This document shows, piece after piece, positions 51,524 to 60,547 of a DNA stretch of 64,000 bases. This DNA is from Pseudoroseicyclus tamaricis (lineage in GTDB: Bacteria; Pseudomonadota; Alphaproteobacteria; Rhodobacterales; Rhodobacteraceae): positions 682,001 through 746,000 of the forward strand of contig NZ_JAAFYS010000002.1 of the NCBI RefSeq assembly GCF_012070395.1. The letters are read 5' to 3'. Made by a program: the position numbers and the translations under genes. The notes under the pieces are model-generated. The model ran no database searches. It was not told where the DNA came from and was given only the letters and a program-made list of their open reading frames with translations. Each line of letters starts with the position of its first letter. Within the stretch, counting starts at the first letter, position 1.

Positions 51524-53652
51524 CGGCCCCCCCGTATCGCGTTGAGGGAGACGGTGACCGACGAGGCCGACATGGCAAGCGCCGCGAGGAAGGGCGTCGC
51601 CAGCCCGACGAGGGCGAGTGGCACGGCGACGATGTTGTAGGCACCGGCGAGGGCGATGTTCTGGCGCATCCGCGCCGTGGCGCCGCGGGCCGTGGCCAGC
51701 ATCGGGGCGATGCGGTCGAGCCGGCCGGAGAGGAGCACGACGTCGGCGGCGCTGCGGGCGGCGTCGAGCGCCGAGGCGGGGGCGAGCGAGGCATGGGCCA
51801 CGGTCAGCGCGCCGGTGTCGTTGAGGCCGTCGCCGACCATCAGCGTCCGGCGGCCCTCCGCCGCGCGGGCGCTCAGCCAGTCGGCCTTGTCCTGCGGCGA
51901 GAAGCCGGCCTCGGCCGCCTCGATCCCCAGCGCCTCCGCCACGCGGGCGACGGCGGCGGGGGCGTCGCCGGAGAGCAGCGCCACGTCCCGCCCGGAGGCG
52001 CGGATGGCGGCGACGGCCTCCGCCGCCTCGGGGCGGAGCGTCTCCTCGAAGGTGAAGAGCGCGGGTGCTCCCGCCCCGTGGCTGAGCGCCACGCCCTCGC
52101 CGGAAAGGCCCAGCCAGGCGGGCCGGCCGAGGCGGACGCGGGCGCCCTGCCAGAGGCCCTCGACGCCGGAGCCGGGGATCTCCGTCACCTCCTCCAGCGC
52201 CGCGGGGGTCACGCCCTCCTCCGCCGCCGCCGCGCAGATGGCGCGGGAATAGGGGTGGGCGGAGCCGCGGGCGAGGCCGGCGGCGAGAGCGAGCGCTTCC
52301 AGGTCCGCCGGGTCCCGCAGGCGGGCTTCGCCCGTGGTCAGCGTGCCGGTCTTGTCGAAGACGACCATGTCCACCTCCGCCAGCCGCTCCAGCGCCGTGC
52401 GCGATTTCACCAGCAGCCCCTGCCGGAAGAGCCGCGCCGTGGTGACGGTGGAGACGGCCGGCACGGCGAGGCCGAGCGCGCAGGGGCAGGTGATGACGAG
52501 GACAGAGATGGCGACGTCGAGGCTGCGCATCCCGTCCCGCGTCGCCCAGAACCAGGCGATGAAGGCGGCCGCGCCGAGGATGTGGACGAGCGGGGCGTAG
52601 ATCGCCGCCGCCCGGTCGGCGAGGCCGGAATGGCGGGAGCGCTGGCTCTCCGCCGTCGCCACCATCTCCGCCAGCCGGGCCAGCGAGGTGTCGCGGCCGG
52701 CATGGGTGACGCGCACGGTCAGCGGGCCGGAGAGGTTCACCTCCCCCGCCGCGACGGCGCCGCCGGGGGCGACGGCACAGGGCTGCGTCTCGCCCGTCAG
52801 CGCGGCGCGGTCGAGATCGCTGGCGCCGGCCTCCACCACGCCGTCCGCCGGCAGCCGGTCGCCGGGGCGGACGCGGATGAGATCGCCGGCGGCGAGGTCG
52901 GCGGCGCGCACCACGCGCTCCCCCTGCCCCTCCAGCCGGATCGCCTGCGGCGCCTCCAGCGCCGCGAGGTCGGCGGCGGCAGAGCGGGCGGCGCGGCGAC
53001 CGGCGTGATCGAGGTATCGGCCGATCAGCAGGAAGAAGGTCAGCGCCAGCGCCGCGTCGAACCAGCCGGGACGTTCGGCACCGACGAGCGCGCCGAAGAA
53101 TGAGACGCCGGCGGCGAGGAGGATGGCGAGCGAGATCGGCACGTCCATGTTCAGCCGCCCGGCCCGCAGCGCCGAGAGGGCGGAGGCGAAGAAAGGCCGG
53201 CCGGAAAAAGCGACGGCCGGCAGCGCAATGGCCGCCGAGATGAGGTGGAACAGATGCGCCGTCGCCTCCGCCGCGCCGGACCACACAGCGACGGAGAGGA
53301 GCATGACGTTCATCATGGCAAAGCCCGCGACACCCATGCGCATGAGGAGGTCGCGGCTGCCCGTATCCCGCGCCGGCGCGGCATCCAGCCGCTGCGCCCG
53401 GTGGCCGGCGGCGGCGAGGGCGTCGATCAGCGCCTCGGGCTCCACCCCGGCGGCGGAGACGAAGACCCGGCGGAGCGACAGATTCACCCGTGCCTCGCGG
53501 ACGCCCGGCTCGGCGCCGAGCGTGCGCTCGACGGAGGCGATGCAGGCGGCGCAGTGGATGTCCGGCAGGTGGAGCACGAGGTCCGCCCGCGCCGGCACCG
53601 GAACGGTGGCGGACGGCGGCAGCTCCACGCAGGCCGGGCAGGCGGCGGTCAT
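51520..53652 (-). CDS. ccoI: Copper-exporting P-type ATPase CcoI (FixI)
   Basis: A 710-residue heavy-metal P1B-type ATPase that supplies copper for the CuB site of the cbb3 oxidase. The N-terminal metal-binding domain has HCAAC (LPDIHCAACIASVERTL). The membrane metal motif is CPC (VLVITCPCALGLAVP), the phosphorylation site DKTGTLTTG, the SAHPYS HP motif is present, and the hinge is MVGDGLNDTGAL. An extra cysteine pair (ACPAC) lies at the very N-terminus. It overlaps ccoH and ccoS by 4 bases each in ccoGHIS. Confidence 0.96.
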   Translation of the reverse strand: MTAACPACVELPPSATVPVPARADLVLHLPDIHCAACIASVERTLGAEPGVREARVNLSLRRVFVSAAGVEPEALIDALAAAGHRAQRLDAAPARDTGSRDLLMRMGVAGFAMMNVMLLSVAVWSGAAEATAHLFHLISAAIALPAVAFSGRPFFASALSALRAGRLNMDVPISLAILLAAGVSFFGALVGAERPGWFDAALALTFFLLIGRYLDHAGRRAARSAAADLAALEAPQAIRLEGQGERVVRAADLAAGDLIRVRPGDRLPADGVVEAGASDLDRAALTGETQPCAVAPGGAVAAGEVNLSGPLTVRVTHAGRDTSLARLAEMVATAESQRSRHSGLADRAAAIYAPLVHILGAAAFIAWFWATRDGMRSLDVAISVLVITCPCALGLAVPAVSTVTTARLFRQGLLVKSRTALERLAEVDMVVFDKTGTLTTGEARLRDPADLEALALAAGLARGSAHPYSRAICAAAAEEGVTPAALEEVTEIPGSGVEGLWQGARVRLGRPAWLGLSGEGVALSHGAGAPALFTFEETLRPEAAEAVAAIRASGRDVALLSGDAPAAVARVAEALGIEAAEAGFSPQDKADWLSARAAEGRRTLMVGDGLNDTGALTVAHASLAPASALDAARSAADVVLLSGRLDRIAPMLATARGATARMRQNIALAGAYNIVAVPLALVGLATPFLAALAMSASSVTVSLNAIRGGR

Positions 53653-54122
53653 GACGCGACCTCGATGACGAGGTGGCGCTCAAAGGGCGTGCCGTCCGGC
53701 GCCTCGGCGGTCAGGTCCAGCCGCCAGCGGCCGGGGGCGAGATCGAGCGGCAGGGCGTCGCCGGGCGTGACGTCGTAGCTGGTGTCGTCCAGCTCCTCCG
53801 TCGGGCGGCCGATCGTCAACGCCAGCGGCTGGGCGACGCGCAGGCCCGTGGCATCCGTCAGGTCGATGAGGAGGCTGCCGGGCGCGTAGTCGGCCGTCAC
53901 CTCCCAGCCCAGCGCCTCCTGCGCGGCGCGGCGGGCATCGAAGCTCTGGCTGGCGACGTAGCTGTTGGGCGTCTCGAGGCCGGAGAAGGTGCGCACGGCG
54001 TTGGTGGCGAGCACGAGGTTGACGGCGATGATGATGCCGAAGCCGCCGGCGAACATGGCGAAGACGGCGCGGCCGGTGAGCGGGCGGCCGGTCAGCGGGC
54101 GCGAGGAGGGGCGCGTGGTCAT
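53649..54122 (-). CDS. ccoH: cbb3 oxidase assembly protein CcoH (FixH)
   Basis: A 157-residue protein with one N-terminal membrane helix (RAVFAMFAGGFGIIIAVNLVLATNAV) and a periplasmic FixH domain: TFSGLETPNSYVASQSFDARRAAQEALGWEV..Y, then a C-terminal beta-rich segment LDLTAEAPDGTPFERHLVIEV. The NSYVASQ.F.....AQ..LGW pattern is diagnostic of FixH. It assists assembly of the oxidase complex. The N-terminus carries a small internal duplication (SRPLTGRPLTGRAV). It overlaps ccoG and ccoI by 4 bases. Confidence 0.94.
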   Translation of the reverse strand: MTTRPSSRPLTGRPLTGRAVFAMFAGGFGIIIAVNLVLATNAVRTFSGLETPNSYVASQSFDARRAAQEALGWEVTADYAPGSLLIDLTDATGLRVAQPLALTIGRPTEELDDTSYDVTPGDALPLDLAPGRWRLDLTAEAPDGTPFERHLVIEVAS

Positions 54123-55663
54123 GGAGCTCTCCCGTTGAAGGTGGTGTCGACGGCGCTCTCCTCCCCCGTCTCGGGGTCGGTGGCGACGAGGGTGATGGCG
54201 CTGCCGGCGCCGGCGGCGGCCTCGCTGCCGGCGGGCGCGGTGACGTAGACGCGCACCTGCGCCAGCGCATCGGTGGGCACGGTGACCTCCGCCCCCGCCT
54301 CTCCCTCGACGGAGAGGGCGAGCGCCCCGCCCCCCGCTAGCGACAGGGCCACGTCGCGGGGCGCGCCGGTCATGTTGCGCAGGCGCACGTCGTAGGCGTT
54401 GCGGACCGCGCCGTCGGAGAGGACGATATGGGTGGGGTTGCGGATGGGCGCGACCGTCATCCCGAGGCTCGGGCGCAGGACGAGGGCCACGACCAGCGCC
54501 ACGCCGATGCTCGCCCAGAGCAACCCGTAGATCAGGTTGCGGGGGCGCAGCGCGTGCTGCCAGCCTGGACGCGGCTCGCCGCCGGCCCGCTCACGCGGCG
54601 CGTCGGAAAGGGCGACGTAGTCGATCAGGCCACGGGGCTTGCCGATCTTTTCCATCACCTCGTCGCAGGCATCGATGCACAGCGCGCAGGTGATGCAGGC
54701 GAGCTGCTGGCCGTCGCGGATGTCGATGCCCATGGGGCAGACGTTGACGCAGGCATTGCAGTCGATGCAGTCCCCCGCCGCGCCGGGCGTTACCGGCGCC
54801 GGCTGCGGTGTTAGGCGAATGGCCGTGCCGCCGCGCACCTGCATCGGGATCACGGGCGAGCGGCCGCCGATCTGCGGGCCGGCGGCGCGCGTCTGAGCCT
54901 CCGCCGCCTCGGCGCGGGCGCGGCGACGCAGGCCCTTGCCCCGCGGCTCCCCCCGCCAGTCGCGGTAGGCGACGGTCATCGTGTCCTCGTCCATCATCGC
55001 GCCCTGGATGCGCGGCCAGGGGCAGGCGTAGATGCAGATCTGCTCGCGCATGAAGCCGCCGAAGGTGAAGGTCGTCGCCGTCAGGATGGCGATTGTCGTC
55101 CACGCGACGGGCGGCGCGTGCAGGGTGACGAGATCACCCAGCAGCGTCGGCGCATCGGTGAAGTAGAAGACCCAGGCGCCGCCGGTGCCGAGCGCGATGA
55201 CGAGCCAGATGGCCCACTTGGTCAGCCGCAGCCGCCATTTGCGGGCGTCCCACGCCGCCTCGTGCAGGCGCAGGCGGGCGTTGCGATCCCCCTCCACCCA
55301 GCGCTCGACGAGGAGGAAGAGGTCCGTCCACACTGTCTGCGGGCAGGCATAGCCGCACCAGACACGGCCGAGCGCTGCGGTAAAAAGGAAGAGCCCGAGC
55401 CCCGCCATCACCAGCAGCCCGGCGACGAAGTAGAATTCGTGGGGCCAGATCTCGACCCAGAAGAAGTAGAAGCGCCGGTTCGCGAGATCGACGAGCACTG
55501 CCTGGTCCGGCAGCTCCGGACCGCGATCCCAGCGGATCCACGGGGTGATGTAGTAGATGCCCAGCGTCAGGGCCATGATCTGCCACTTGAACCTCCGGTA
55601 GAAGCCGGAAACTCGGCGGGGAAAGATCGGCACGCGGGCGGCGTAGAGGGAAGGCTGGCTCAT
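54119..55663 (-). CDS. ccoG: cbb3 oxidase accessory iron-sulfur protein CcoG (FixG/RdxB), with extra linker
   Basis: A 514-residue membrane Fe-S protein. The FixG parts are in order: KWQIMALTLGIYYITPWIRWDRGP, the GYACPQTVWTDLFLLVERW and CIYACPWPRIQGAMMDEDT motifs, then a ferredoxin-like pair CIDCNACVNVCPMGIDIRDG and CITCALCIDACD, and a C-terminal beta domain. It reduces or handles copper for the oxidase. Between YRDWRGEPRG and GDCIDCNAC there are about 45-50 Arg/Ala/Pro-rich residues (about 245-295), where relatives have a short linker. It is first in ccoGHIS, with an FNR box 51 bases upstream. Confidence 0.95.
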   Translation of the reverse strand: MSQPSLYAARVPIFPRRVSGFYRRFKWQIMALTLGIYYITPWIRWDRGPELPDQAVLVDLANRRFYFFWVEIWPHEFYFVAGLLVMAGLGLFLFTAALGRVWCGYACPQTVWTDLFLLVERWVEGDRNARLRLHEAAWDARKWRLRLTKWAIWLVIALGTGGAWVFYFTDAPTLLGDLVTLHAPPVAWTTIAILTATTFTFGGFMREQICIYACPWPRIQGAMMDEDTMTVAYRDWRGEPRGKGLRRRARAEAAEAQTRAAGPQIGGRSPVIPMQVRGGTAIRLTPQPAPVTPGAAGDCIDCNACVNVCPMGIDIRDGQQLACITCALCIDACDEVMEKIGKPRGLIDYVALSDAPRERAGGEPRPGWQHALRPRNLIYGLLWASIGVALVVALVLRPSLGMTVAPIRNPTHIVLSDGAVRNAYDVRLRNMTGAPRDVALSLAGGGALALSVEGEAGAEVTVPTDALAQVRVYVTAPAGSEAAAGAGSAITLVATDPETGEESAVDTTFNGRAP

Positions 55664-55713
55664 GTCTCTCGTCCTTGGTCGGCGCCTTCTCGTCCACGGT
55701 GCGCCGGGTCGCC

Positions 55714-55727
55714 TTGACGTGGATCAA
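55714..55727 (-). promoter_or_regulatory. FNR/FnrL box in front of ccoG
   Basis: TTGACGTGGATCAA matches the TTGAT-N4-ATCAA consensus at all but one position (the fifth base of the left arm is C). Its centre is 57 bases from the ccoG ATG, compatible with activation of ccoGHIS when oxygen is low. Confidence 0.85.
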
Positions 55728-55866
55728 GGGCTGGTCACGAGGCGGAGAGGCCGTGGCCCGGAGCCGGTTTCGACGCGGAAATCGGGGCGGATTCCGCGCG
55801 AAGTCCGTGCCCCGGTCGCAGCAGGAGGCGCGAAGGGGCGCGCCGGTGAGCGCGCCCCCTGCCCTC

Positions 55867-56868
55867 TCACTCCGCCGGGGCCTCCTCGCCCGCGCCCGGG
55901 AAGGGCACCTCGCCTGGATCCGACGGGTCGGCCTCCGTCTCCTCCGGCGGGGTCGGCGTCTCGCCCTCACCCACCTGCTCCTCGGCGGAGTAGTCGGAGC
56001 GCTCCGCCTCCGGCTCACCGCCGCCGAGCTGGTGGACGTAAGCCGCCAGCGCCCGCACCCGCGCTTCGCCGAGCCGGTCCCCCCAGGGCGGCATGACGCC
56101 GTAGGGGCCCCGGGAGATCACCTCCGTCAGCGTCTCGGCGTCGCCACCGTAGAGCCAGATGGCATCCGTCAGGTCCGGAGCGCCGATCTCGGTGTCGCCC
56201 GTCGCCGTGTCGCCATGGCAGGAGGCGCAATTGTCGCCGAAGAGCTGTCCGCCGGGGCCGGCCAGCGGATCCGCTCCCTCGGGGAGAGACTGGACATGCG
56301 CCACCAGCGTGGCGATCTCGCCGCGGCCGAGGAAGTCGCCGAAGGCCGGCATCTGGCTGAAGCGGGCGTCCGGGTCCTCCTCGTTGCGGATGCCGTGGCG
56401 GATGGTGACGGCGATCTCCTCGATCCGCCCGCCCCAGAGCCAGTCGTCATCCAGCAGGTTGGGGTAGCCCACCGCGCCCGCGGCGCCGGAGCCGTGGCAC
56501 TGCGAGCAATTGGTGCGGAAGAGCGCCGCGCCGGCCTGCGAGGCGAAGCGGTTCAGCGCCTCGTTGTCGCGCAGCATGTGCACGTCGGTGGAGACGAGGG
56601 AATCCCACATCTCCGCCTGGCTCGCCTCGACCGCCGCCATGTCGGTGGCGACCTCGTCGCGGGTGGACCAACCGAGCACGCCGCCCGTGGCGCGGTCGAC
56701 CAGCGGCCAGGCCGGGTAGAGCACCACGTAGATCAGCGCGAAGACGACGGTGGCGTAGAAGGTCCACAGCCACCAGCGCGGCAGCGGGTTGTTGAGCTCC
56801 TCGATCCCGTCCCACTCGTGGCCGGTCGTCTCGACGCCGGTTTCCTCGTCGATCCTGCGGTCGGTCAT
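55867..56868 (-). CDS. ccoP: cbb3 oxidase subunit III, diheme cytochrome CcoP
   Basis: A 333-residue protein. An N-terminal cytoplasmic piece (TTGHEWDGIEELNNPLPRWW) precedes the single membrane helix (LWTFYATVVFALIYVVLYPAWPL). Two c-type hemes bind at CSQCH (about residue 120) and CASCH (about 214), with axial Met in FSQMPAFGDFL and YGVMPPWGDRL. The last ~50 residues are acidic and Pro-rich (SAEEQVGEGETPTPPEETEADP), longer than usual. It passes electrons from cytochrome c toward CcoN. It overlaps ccoQ by 4 bases in ccoNOQP. Confidence 0.97.
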   Translation of the reverse strand: MTDRRIDEETGVETTGHEWDGIEELNNPLPRWWLWTFYATVVFALIYVVLYPAWPLVDRATGGVLGWSTRDEVATDMAAVEASQAEMWDSLVSTDVHMLRDNEALNRFASQAGAALFRTNCSQCHGSGAAGAVGYPNLLDDDWLWGGRIEEIAVTIRHGIRNEEDPDARFSQMPAFGDFLGRGEIATLVAHVQSLPEGADPLAGPGGQLFGDNCASCHGDTATGDTEIGAPDLTDAIWLYGGDAETLTEVISRGPYGVMPPWGDRLGEARVRALAAYVHQLGGGEPEAERSDYSAEEQVGEGETPTPPEETEADPSDPGEVPFPGAGEEAPAE

Positions 56869-57044
56869 TGATCCCCCTCCCCGTCAGGCGCGCGCTCGCG
56901 GAAGATGGAGGCGGCGGCATCGGCATGGAGCGCCCGGCTGCCCGGGCGGACCGCCCAGAGGATGCAGGCCGCGAAGAAGCCGAACATGGCGATCAGGAAC
57001 CAGCTGTCGGCGAAGTGGCGTAGGAACGTGTAGGTGTCATGCAT
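56865..57044 (-). CDS. ccoQ: cbb3 oxidase subunit IV CcoQ
   Basis: A 59-residue one-helix protein from ATG 57044: MHDTYTFLRHFADSWFLIAMFGFFAACILWAVRPGSRALHADAAASIFRERAPDGEGDQ, whose opening and FRP.S..H.DAA.IPFR-like tail are typical of CcoQ. The start at 57068 would overlap the ccoO stop. It stabilises the complex. It overlaps ccoP by 4 bases and begins 10 bases after ccoO. Confidence 0.93.
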   Translation of the reverse strand: MHDTYTFLRHFADSWFLIAMFGFFAACILWAVRPGSRALHADAAASIFRERAPDGEGDQ

Positions 57045-57054
57045 GGCTGGGCCT

Positions 57055-57885
57055 TTAGCGGCTGGCATCTGCGGTGAAGGTGGAGAAGTCGACGAGCGTG
57101 CCGAGCATCTGCAGGTAGGCGATCAGGGCATCCATCTCGGTCAGCTCCGGCTGGCCGTCGAAGTTGCGCACCTGCGCGCCGGGGTAGCGCTCGAGCAGGC
57201 CGTCGATATCGCCGAACGGATCGACCTGGACTCGGAAGTCCGCCTCGGCCGTCTCGATCATCTCCTCGGTATAGGGCACGCCGACGATCCGGTGGGTCGC
57301 CATCAGGTCGTCGATGCGCTCGCCGTCCAGATCGGCCCGCAGCAGGTAGTCGTACTTCGGCATGATGCTCTCGGGCACCACCGATTGCGGATCGATCAGG
57401 TGGTCGACATGCCACTCGTCGGAGTAGCGCCCGCCGACGCGCGCGAGGTCAGGCCCGGTGCGCTTGGAGCCCCATTGGTGCGGGTGGTCGTACATCGACT
57501 CCGCGGCGAGGCTGTAATGGCCGTAGCGCTCCACCTCGTCGCGCAGCGGGCGGATCATCTGGCTGTGGCAGACGTAGCAGCCCTCGCGGACGTAGATGTC
57601 CCGCCCCGCCAGCTCCAGCGGGGAATAGGGGCGCACGCCCTCCACCTCCTCGATGGTGTTCTCCAGCCAGAAGAGCGGCGCGATCTCCACGATGCCGCCG
57701 ATGGTGACGACGAGGAAGGAGAAGACGAGGAGCAGCGTCGCGTTGCGCTCGATGATCCCGTGCTTGTCGGTCAGCGCCGTCTCGGGCGGCAGCTCGTTGG
57801 GCACCTCTCCATGCTTGGCGTCACTGAGGGTCTTCGTCTTCGGGTCTTCGCCCGGCGGGGGGACCTGGTCGTTGTGGTCGGTCAT
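57055..57885 (-). CDS. ccoO: cbb3 oxidase subunit II, monoheme cytochrome CcoO
   Basis: A 276-residue protein from ATG 57885. A cytoplasmic stretch of about 45 residues precedes a membrane helix ([25 protein letters not shown]). The c-type heme site is [24 protein letters not shown], with the distal Met in [15 protein letters not shown]; both are classic for CcoO/FixO. The N-terminal extension ([24 protein letters not shown]) is longer than in many homologues. It begins 4 bases after the ccoN stop. Confidence 0.97.
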   Translation of the reverse strand: MTDHNDQVPPPGEDPKTKTLSDAKHGEVPNELPPETALTDKHGIIERNATLLLVFSFLVVTIGGIVEIAPLFWLENTIEEVEGVRPYSPLELAGRDIYVREGCYVCHSQMIRPLRDEVERYGHYSLAAESMYDHPHQWGSKRTGPDLARVGGRYSDEWHVDHLIDPQSVVPESIMPKYDYLLRADLDGERIDDLMATHRIVGVPYTEEMIETAEADFRVQVDPFGDIDGLLERYPGAQVRNFDGQPELTEMDALIAYLQMLGTLVDFSTFTADASR

Positions 57886-57889
57886 TGAT

Positions 57890-59488
57890 TTACTCCGCGG
57901 GGATGGGGGCACGGGCGCCGGCACGGGCCGGGGCATGGCGGATGGTCATCCACATGTTCCAGACCATGAGCAGCGCGCCGGCGAGGTAGAGGCCGCCTCC
58001 CGCCGCCCGGACGACGTACATCGGGAACTTGGCGGAGACGGTGTCGGCGAAGGAGTTCACGAGGAAGCCGTTGGCATCCACCTCCCGCCACATCAGGCCC
58101 TCCATGATCCCGGAGACCCACATCGAGGCGGCGTAGAGCACGATCCCGAGGGTCGCGAGCCAGAAGTGCCAGTTGATGGCGGCGACGGAATACATCCGCT
58201 CCCGGCCCCAGAGCCTCGGCGTCAGGAAGTAGAGGCAGCCGAAGGTGATGAGGCCGTTCCAGCCGAGCGCGCCGGAATGGACGTGCCCGATGGTCCAGTC
58301 GGTGTAGTGGCTGAGGCTGTTGACCGCGCGGATCGACATCATCGGCCCCTCGAAGGTCGACATGCCATAGAAGGCGAGCGAGGCCACGAACATGCGGATG
58401 ATCGGGTCGGTGCGGATCTTGTCCCACGCGCCTTCCAGCGTCATCAGGCCGTTGATCATGCCGCCCCAGCTGGGCATCCACAGCATGATCGAGAACACCA
58501 TGCCGAGCGTCGAGGCCCAGTCGGGCAGCGCCGTGTAGTGCAGATGGTGCGGGCCGGCCCAGATGTAGAGGAAGATCAGCGCCCAGAAGTGGATGATGCT
58601 GAGCTTGTAGGAATAGATCGGCCGCCCGGCCTGCTTGGGCACGAAGTAGTACATCATCCCGAGGAAGCCGGCGGTCAGGAAGAAGCCCACGGCGTTGTGG
58701 CCGTACCACCATTGCGTCATCGCATCCTGCACTCCGGCGAAGACGATCACCGACTTGGAGCCGAGGAGCGAGACGGGGATGGAGATGTTGTTGACGACGT
58801 GGAGCAGCGCCACGGTGACGATGAAGGCGAGGAAGAACCAGTTGGCCACGTAGATGTGGGGTTCCTTGCGCTTGATCAGCGTGCCGAGGAAGACGGCGAG
58901 GTAGGCGACCCAGACGATGGTCAGCCACCAGTCGACGTACCATTCCGGCTCGGCATATTCCTTCGATTGCGTGGCGCCGAGGAGGTAACCGGTCGCGGCC
59001 AGCACGATGAAGAGCTGGTAGCCCCAGAAGACGAACCACGCGAGGTTGCCGCCCCAGAGCCGCGCCGCGCAGGTGCGCTGGACGACGTAGAAGGAGGTGG
59101 CGAGCAGCGCGTTGCCGCCGAAGGCGAAGATCACGGCGGAGGTATGGAGCGGGCGGAGGCGCCCGAAGTTGGCATAGCCCTCCGACCAGTCGAAGTTCAG
59201 CGCCGGGAAGGCCAGCTGCAGCGCGATGAAGACGCCGACGAGAAAGCCCGCGATGCCCCAGAAGGCCGTGGCGATCACCCCGGCGCGCACCGGCCCGTCC
59301 ATGTAGGCGCCGGTATCGGCGGCCGGGTGGGCCTCGTCCGTCCGGCGCAGTGTCCAGAGGAAGAGGCCGCCGGCCACCAGCATCACAAGGATGGCGTGGA
59401 CCTTGTAGGCGAGGTCATGGCCGAAGTTCGCGGCCATGGCGGCAAGGAGCGTGATGACGCCCAGTACCAGAAGTTTCAGATAATCCAT
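57890..59488 (-). CDS. ccoN: cbb3 oxidase catalytic subunit I CcoN
   Basis: A 532-residue protein with at least 12 membrane helices; ATG 59488 ([10 protein letters not shown]) fits other CcoN starts, and ATG 59503 is an alternative. Heme and copper ligand regions are visible: [25 protein letters not shown] (low-spin heme His), [24 protein letters not shown] (CuB His), [16 protein letters not shown] (CuB His pair) and [17 protein letters not shown] (heme ligands). It reduces oxygen to water at high affinity while pumping protons. It is first in ccoNOQP, with an FNR box 80 bases upstream of the start. Confidence 0.97.
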   Translation of the reverse strand: MDYLKLLVLGVITLLAAMAANFGHDLAYKVHAILVMLVAGGLFLWTLRRTDEAHPAADTGAYMDGPVRAGVIATAFWGIAGFLVGVFIALQLAFPALNFDWSEGYANFGRLRPLHTSAVIFAFGGNALLATSFYVVQRTCAARLWGGNLAWFVFWGYQLFIVLAATGYLLGATQSKEYAEPEWYVDWWLTIVWVAYLAVFLGTLIKRKEPHIYVANWFFLAFIVTVALLHVVNNISIPVSLLGSKSVIVFAGVQDAMTQWWYGHNAVGFFLTAGFLGMMYYFVPKQAGRPIYSYKLSIIHFWALIFLYIWAGPHHLHYTALPDWASTLGMVFSIMLWMPSWGGMINGLMTLEGAWDKIRTDPIIRMFVASLAFYGMSTFEGPMMSIRAVNSLSHYTDWTIGHVHSGALGWNGLITFGCLYFLTPRLWGRERMYSVAAINWHFWLATLGIVLYAASMWVSGIMEGLMWREVDANGFLVNSFADTVSAKFPMYVVRAAGGGLYLAGALLMVWNMWMTIRHAPARAGARAPIPAE

Positions 59489-59568
59489 TTCGCTCCGCTC
59501 CATAGGCAGCCGGCCGGCAGACCGGCGGCTTCGCGGGGAGGGAGTGAAGGAGATTGGTTAGCGCTTCC

Positions 59569-59582
59569 TTGACATGGATCAA
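59569..59582 (-). promoter_or_regulatory. FNR/FnrL box in front of ccoNOQP
   Basis: TTGACATGGATCAA, the same variant as at 55714 (left arm TTGAC). Its centre is 87 bases from the ccoN ATG; a start site about 41 bases downstream would give a leader of about 46 bases with the GGAG-rich ribosome-binding region. The rest of 59583-59736, between this and fnrL, shows a small GGTGG...CCACC hairpin (59693-59711) that may end fnrL transcription. Confidence 0.85.
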
Positions 59583-59736
59583 GGGGAGGCACCGCAATCT
59601 GCGTGCCGGCCCGGTTCGGGCGCTAGGGGTGGTGATGGAAGGGGGTTCCGGGCTGAACGCTCGGCCTACAAGCCGGCGCCGGCGGCCCGTAGGGTGGATT
59701 TACAACCCACCTTTCCCGCCGCCCGCGCCCCGCGCC

Positions 59737-60477
59737 TCAGACGATCGGCCCGCCGTCGTCATCCTCGCCGGCCTCGAGCGACAGGCGCTCGAAGCTTGGG
59801 ATCAGGATGTCCCGCGCCGAGGGCGTCTCGATCAGGCCGTCCTTGCGCAGCGCCGTGATCTGCCGGCTCGTCGTCTCGATGGTCAGGCCGAGGTGGTCGG
59901 CAATCGCCTCGCGCGAGAGCGGCAGGTGCAGCGACACGGCACCCGACGGCCCGGCCTCGCCGCTGGAGGCAGAGGCGCGGCGGGCGAGGCTGACGAGGAA
60001 GGTGGCGATCTTCTCGCGCGCCGTCATCCGCCCCAGCACCACCGCCCAGTCTCGGGCGGCGTCCAGCTCGTCCAGCGTCATGGACAGAAGCCGCGCGGCG
60101 ATATGCGGCGTGTCCCGCACCAGCCTCTCGAAGGTGCGCCGCTCGAAGCGGCAGACGGTCACCTCGCTGACCGCCTCGACATCGTAGCCCGAGGTCGCCC
60201 GCCCCGGCCGGCCGATATAGTCGGACGGCAGCAGCAGGCCGACGGTCTGGCGGCGGCCGTCTTCCAGCGTGCGAGACAACGTGGCGCAGCCCGTGACGAT
60301 CGTGGAGAAGTGCTCCAGCGGCTGCCCGGCGGCGGCAATCTGCGTTCCCGGCGGCACGGTGCGGTAGCTCTTGGCCTTCTCCAGCATGGCAAGCTCCTGC
60401 GAATCGCAGTCCGCGCACACGGCGTTGTGGCGGATCGGGCAGGCATCGCAGGCGGTAACGGGTGTGAGCTTGACCAT
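59737..60477 (-). CDS. fnrL: Oxygen-responsive CRP/FNR-family regulator FnrL
   Basis: A 246-residue regulator. N-terminal cysteines C10-x2-C13-x7-C21-x2-C24 (ACDACPIRHNAVCADC) with C109 (TVCRFERR) give a 4Fe-4S set as in FNR. The effector domain has the PGTQIAAAGQPLEHFSTIVTGCATLSRTLEDGRRQTVG fold. The C-terminal helix-turn-helix is LPLSREAIADHLGLTIETTSRQITALRKDGLIE, whose recognition helix E-T-T-S-R fits TTGAT sites. It activates genes of microaerobic life, here ccoNOQP, ccoGHIS and hemN, each with a matching box. An FNR box only 28 bases from its own ATG suggests autorepression. Confidence 0.96.
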   Translation of the reverse strand: MVKLTPVTACDACPIRHNAVCADCDSQELAMLEKAKSYRTVPPGTQIAAAGQPLEHFSTIVTGCATLSRTLEDGRRQTVGLLLPSDYIGRPGRATSGYDVEAVSEVTVCRFERRTFERLVRDTPHIAARLLSMTLDELDAARDWAVVLGRMTAREKIATFLVSLARRASASSGEAGPSGAVSLHLPLSREAIADHLGLTIETTSRQITALRKDGLIETPSARDILIPSFERLSLEAGEDDDGGPIV

Positions 60478-60498
60478 GCCCCTCGTCTATTCGCTCAC

Positions 60499-60512
60499 TT
60501 GACCTGCATCAA
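60499..60512. promoter_or_regulatory. Shared FNR/FnrL box between fnrL and hemN
   Basis: TTGACCTGCATCAA matches the FNR consensus. Its centre is 28 bases from the fnrL ATG and 42.5 bases from the hemN ATG at 60548. The hemN spacing is that of class II activation if transcription starts at the ATG; the fnrL spacing fits promoter occlusion. Confidence 0.85.
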
Positions 60513-60547
60513 TGCCGGAGGCCCCGGCGCATGCCAGCTCTTCGCCC

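Noticed and set aside
57653-59572. 639-codon open frame antisense to ccoN and ccoO
   Set aside because: His/Glu/Gly-rich shadow frame over a highly conserved oxidase gene.
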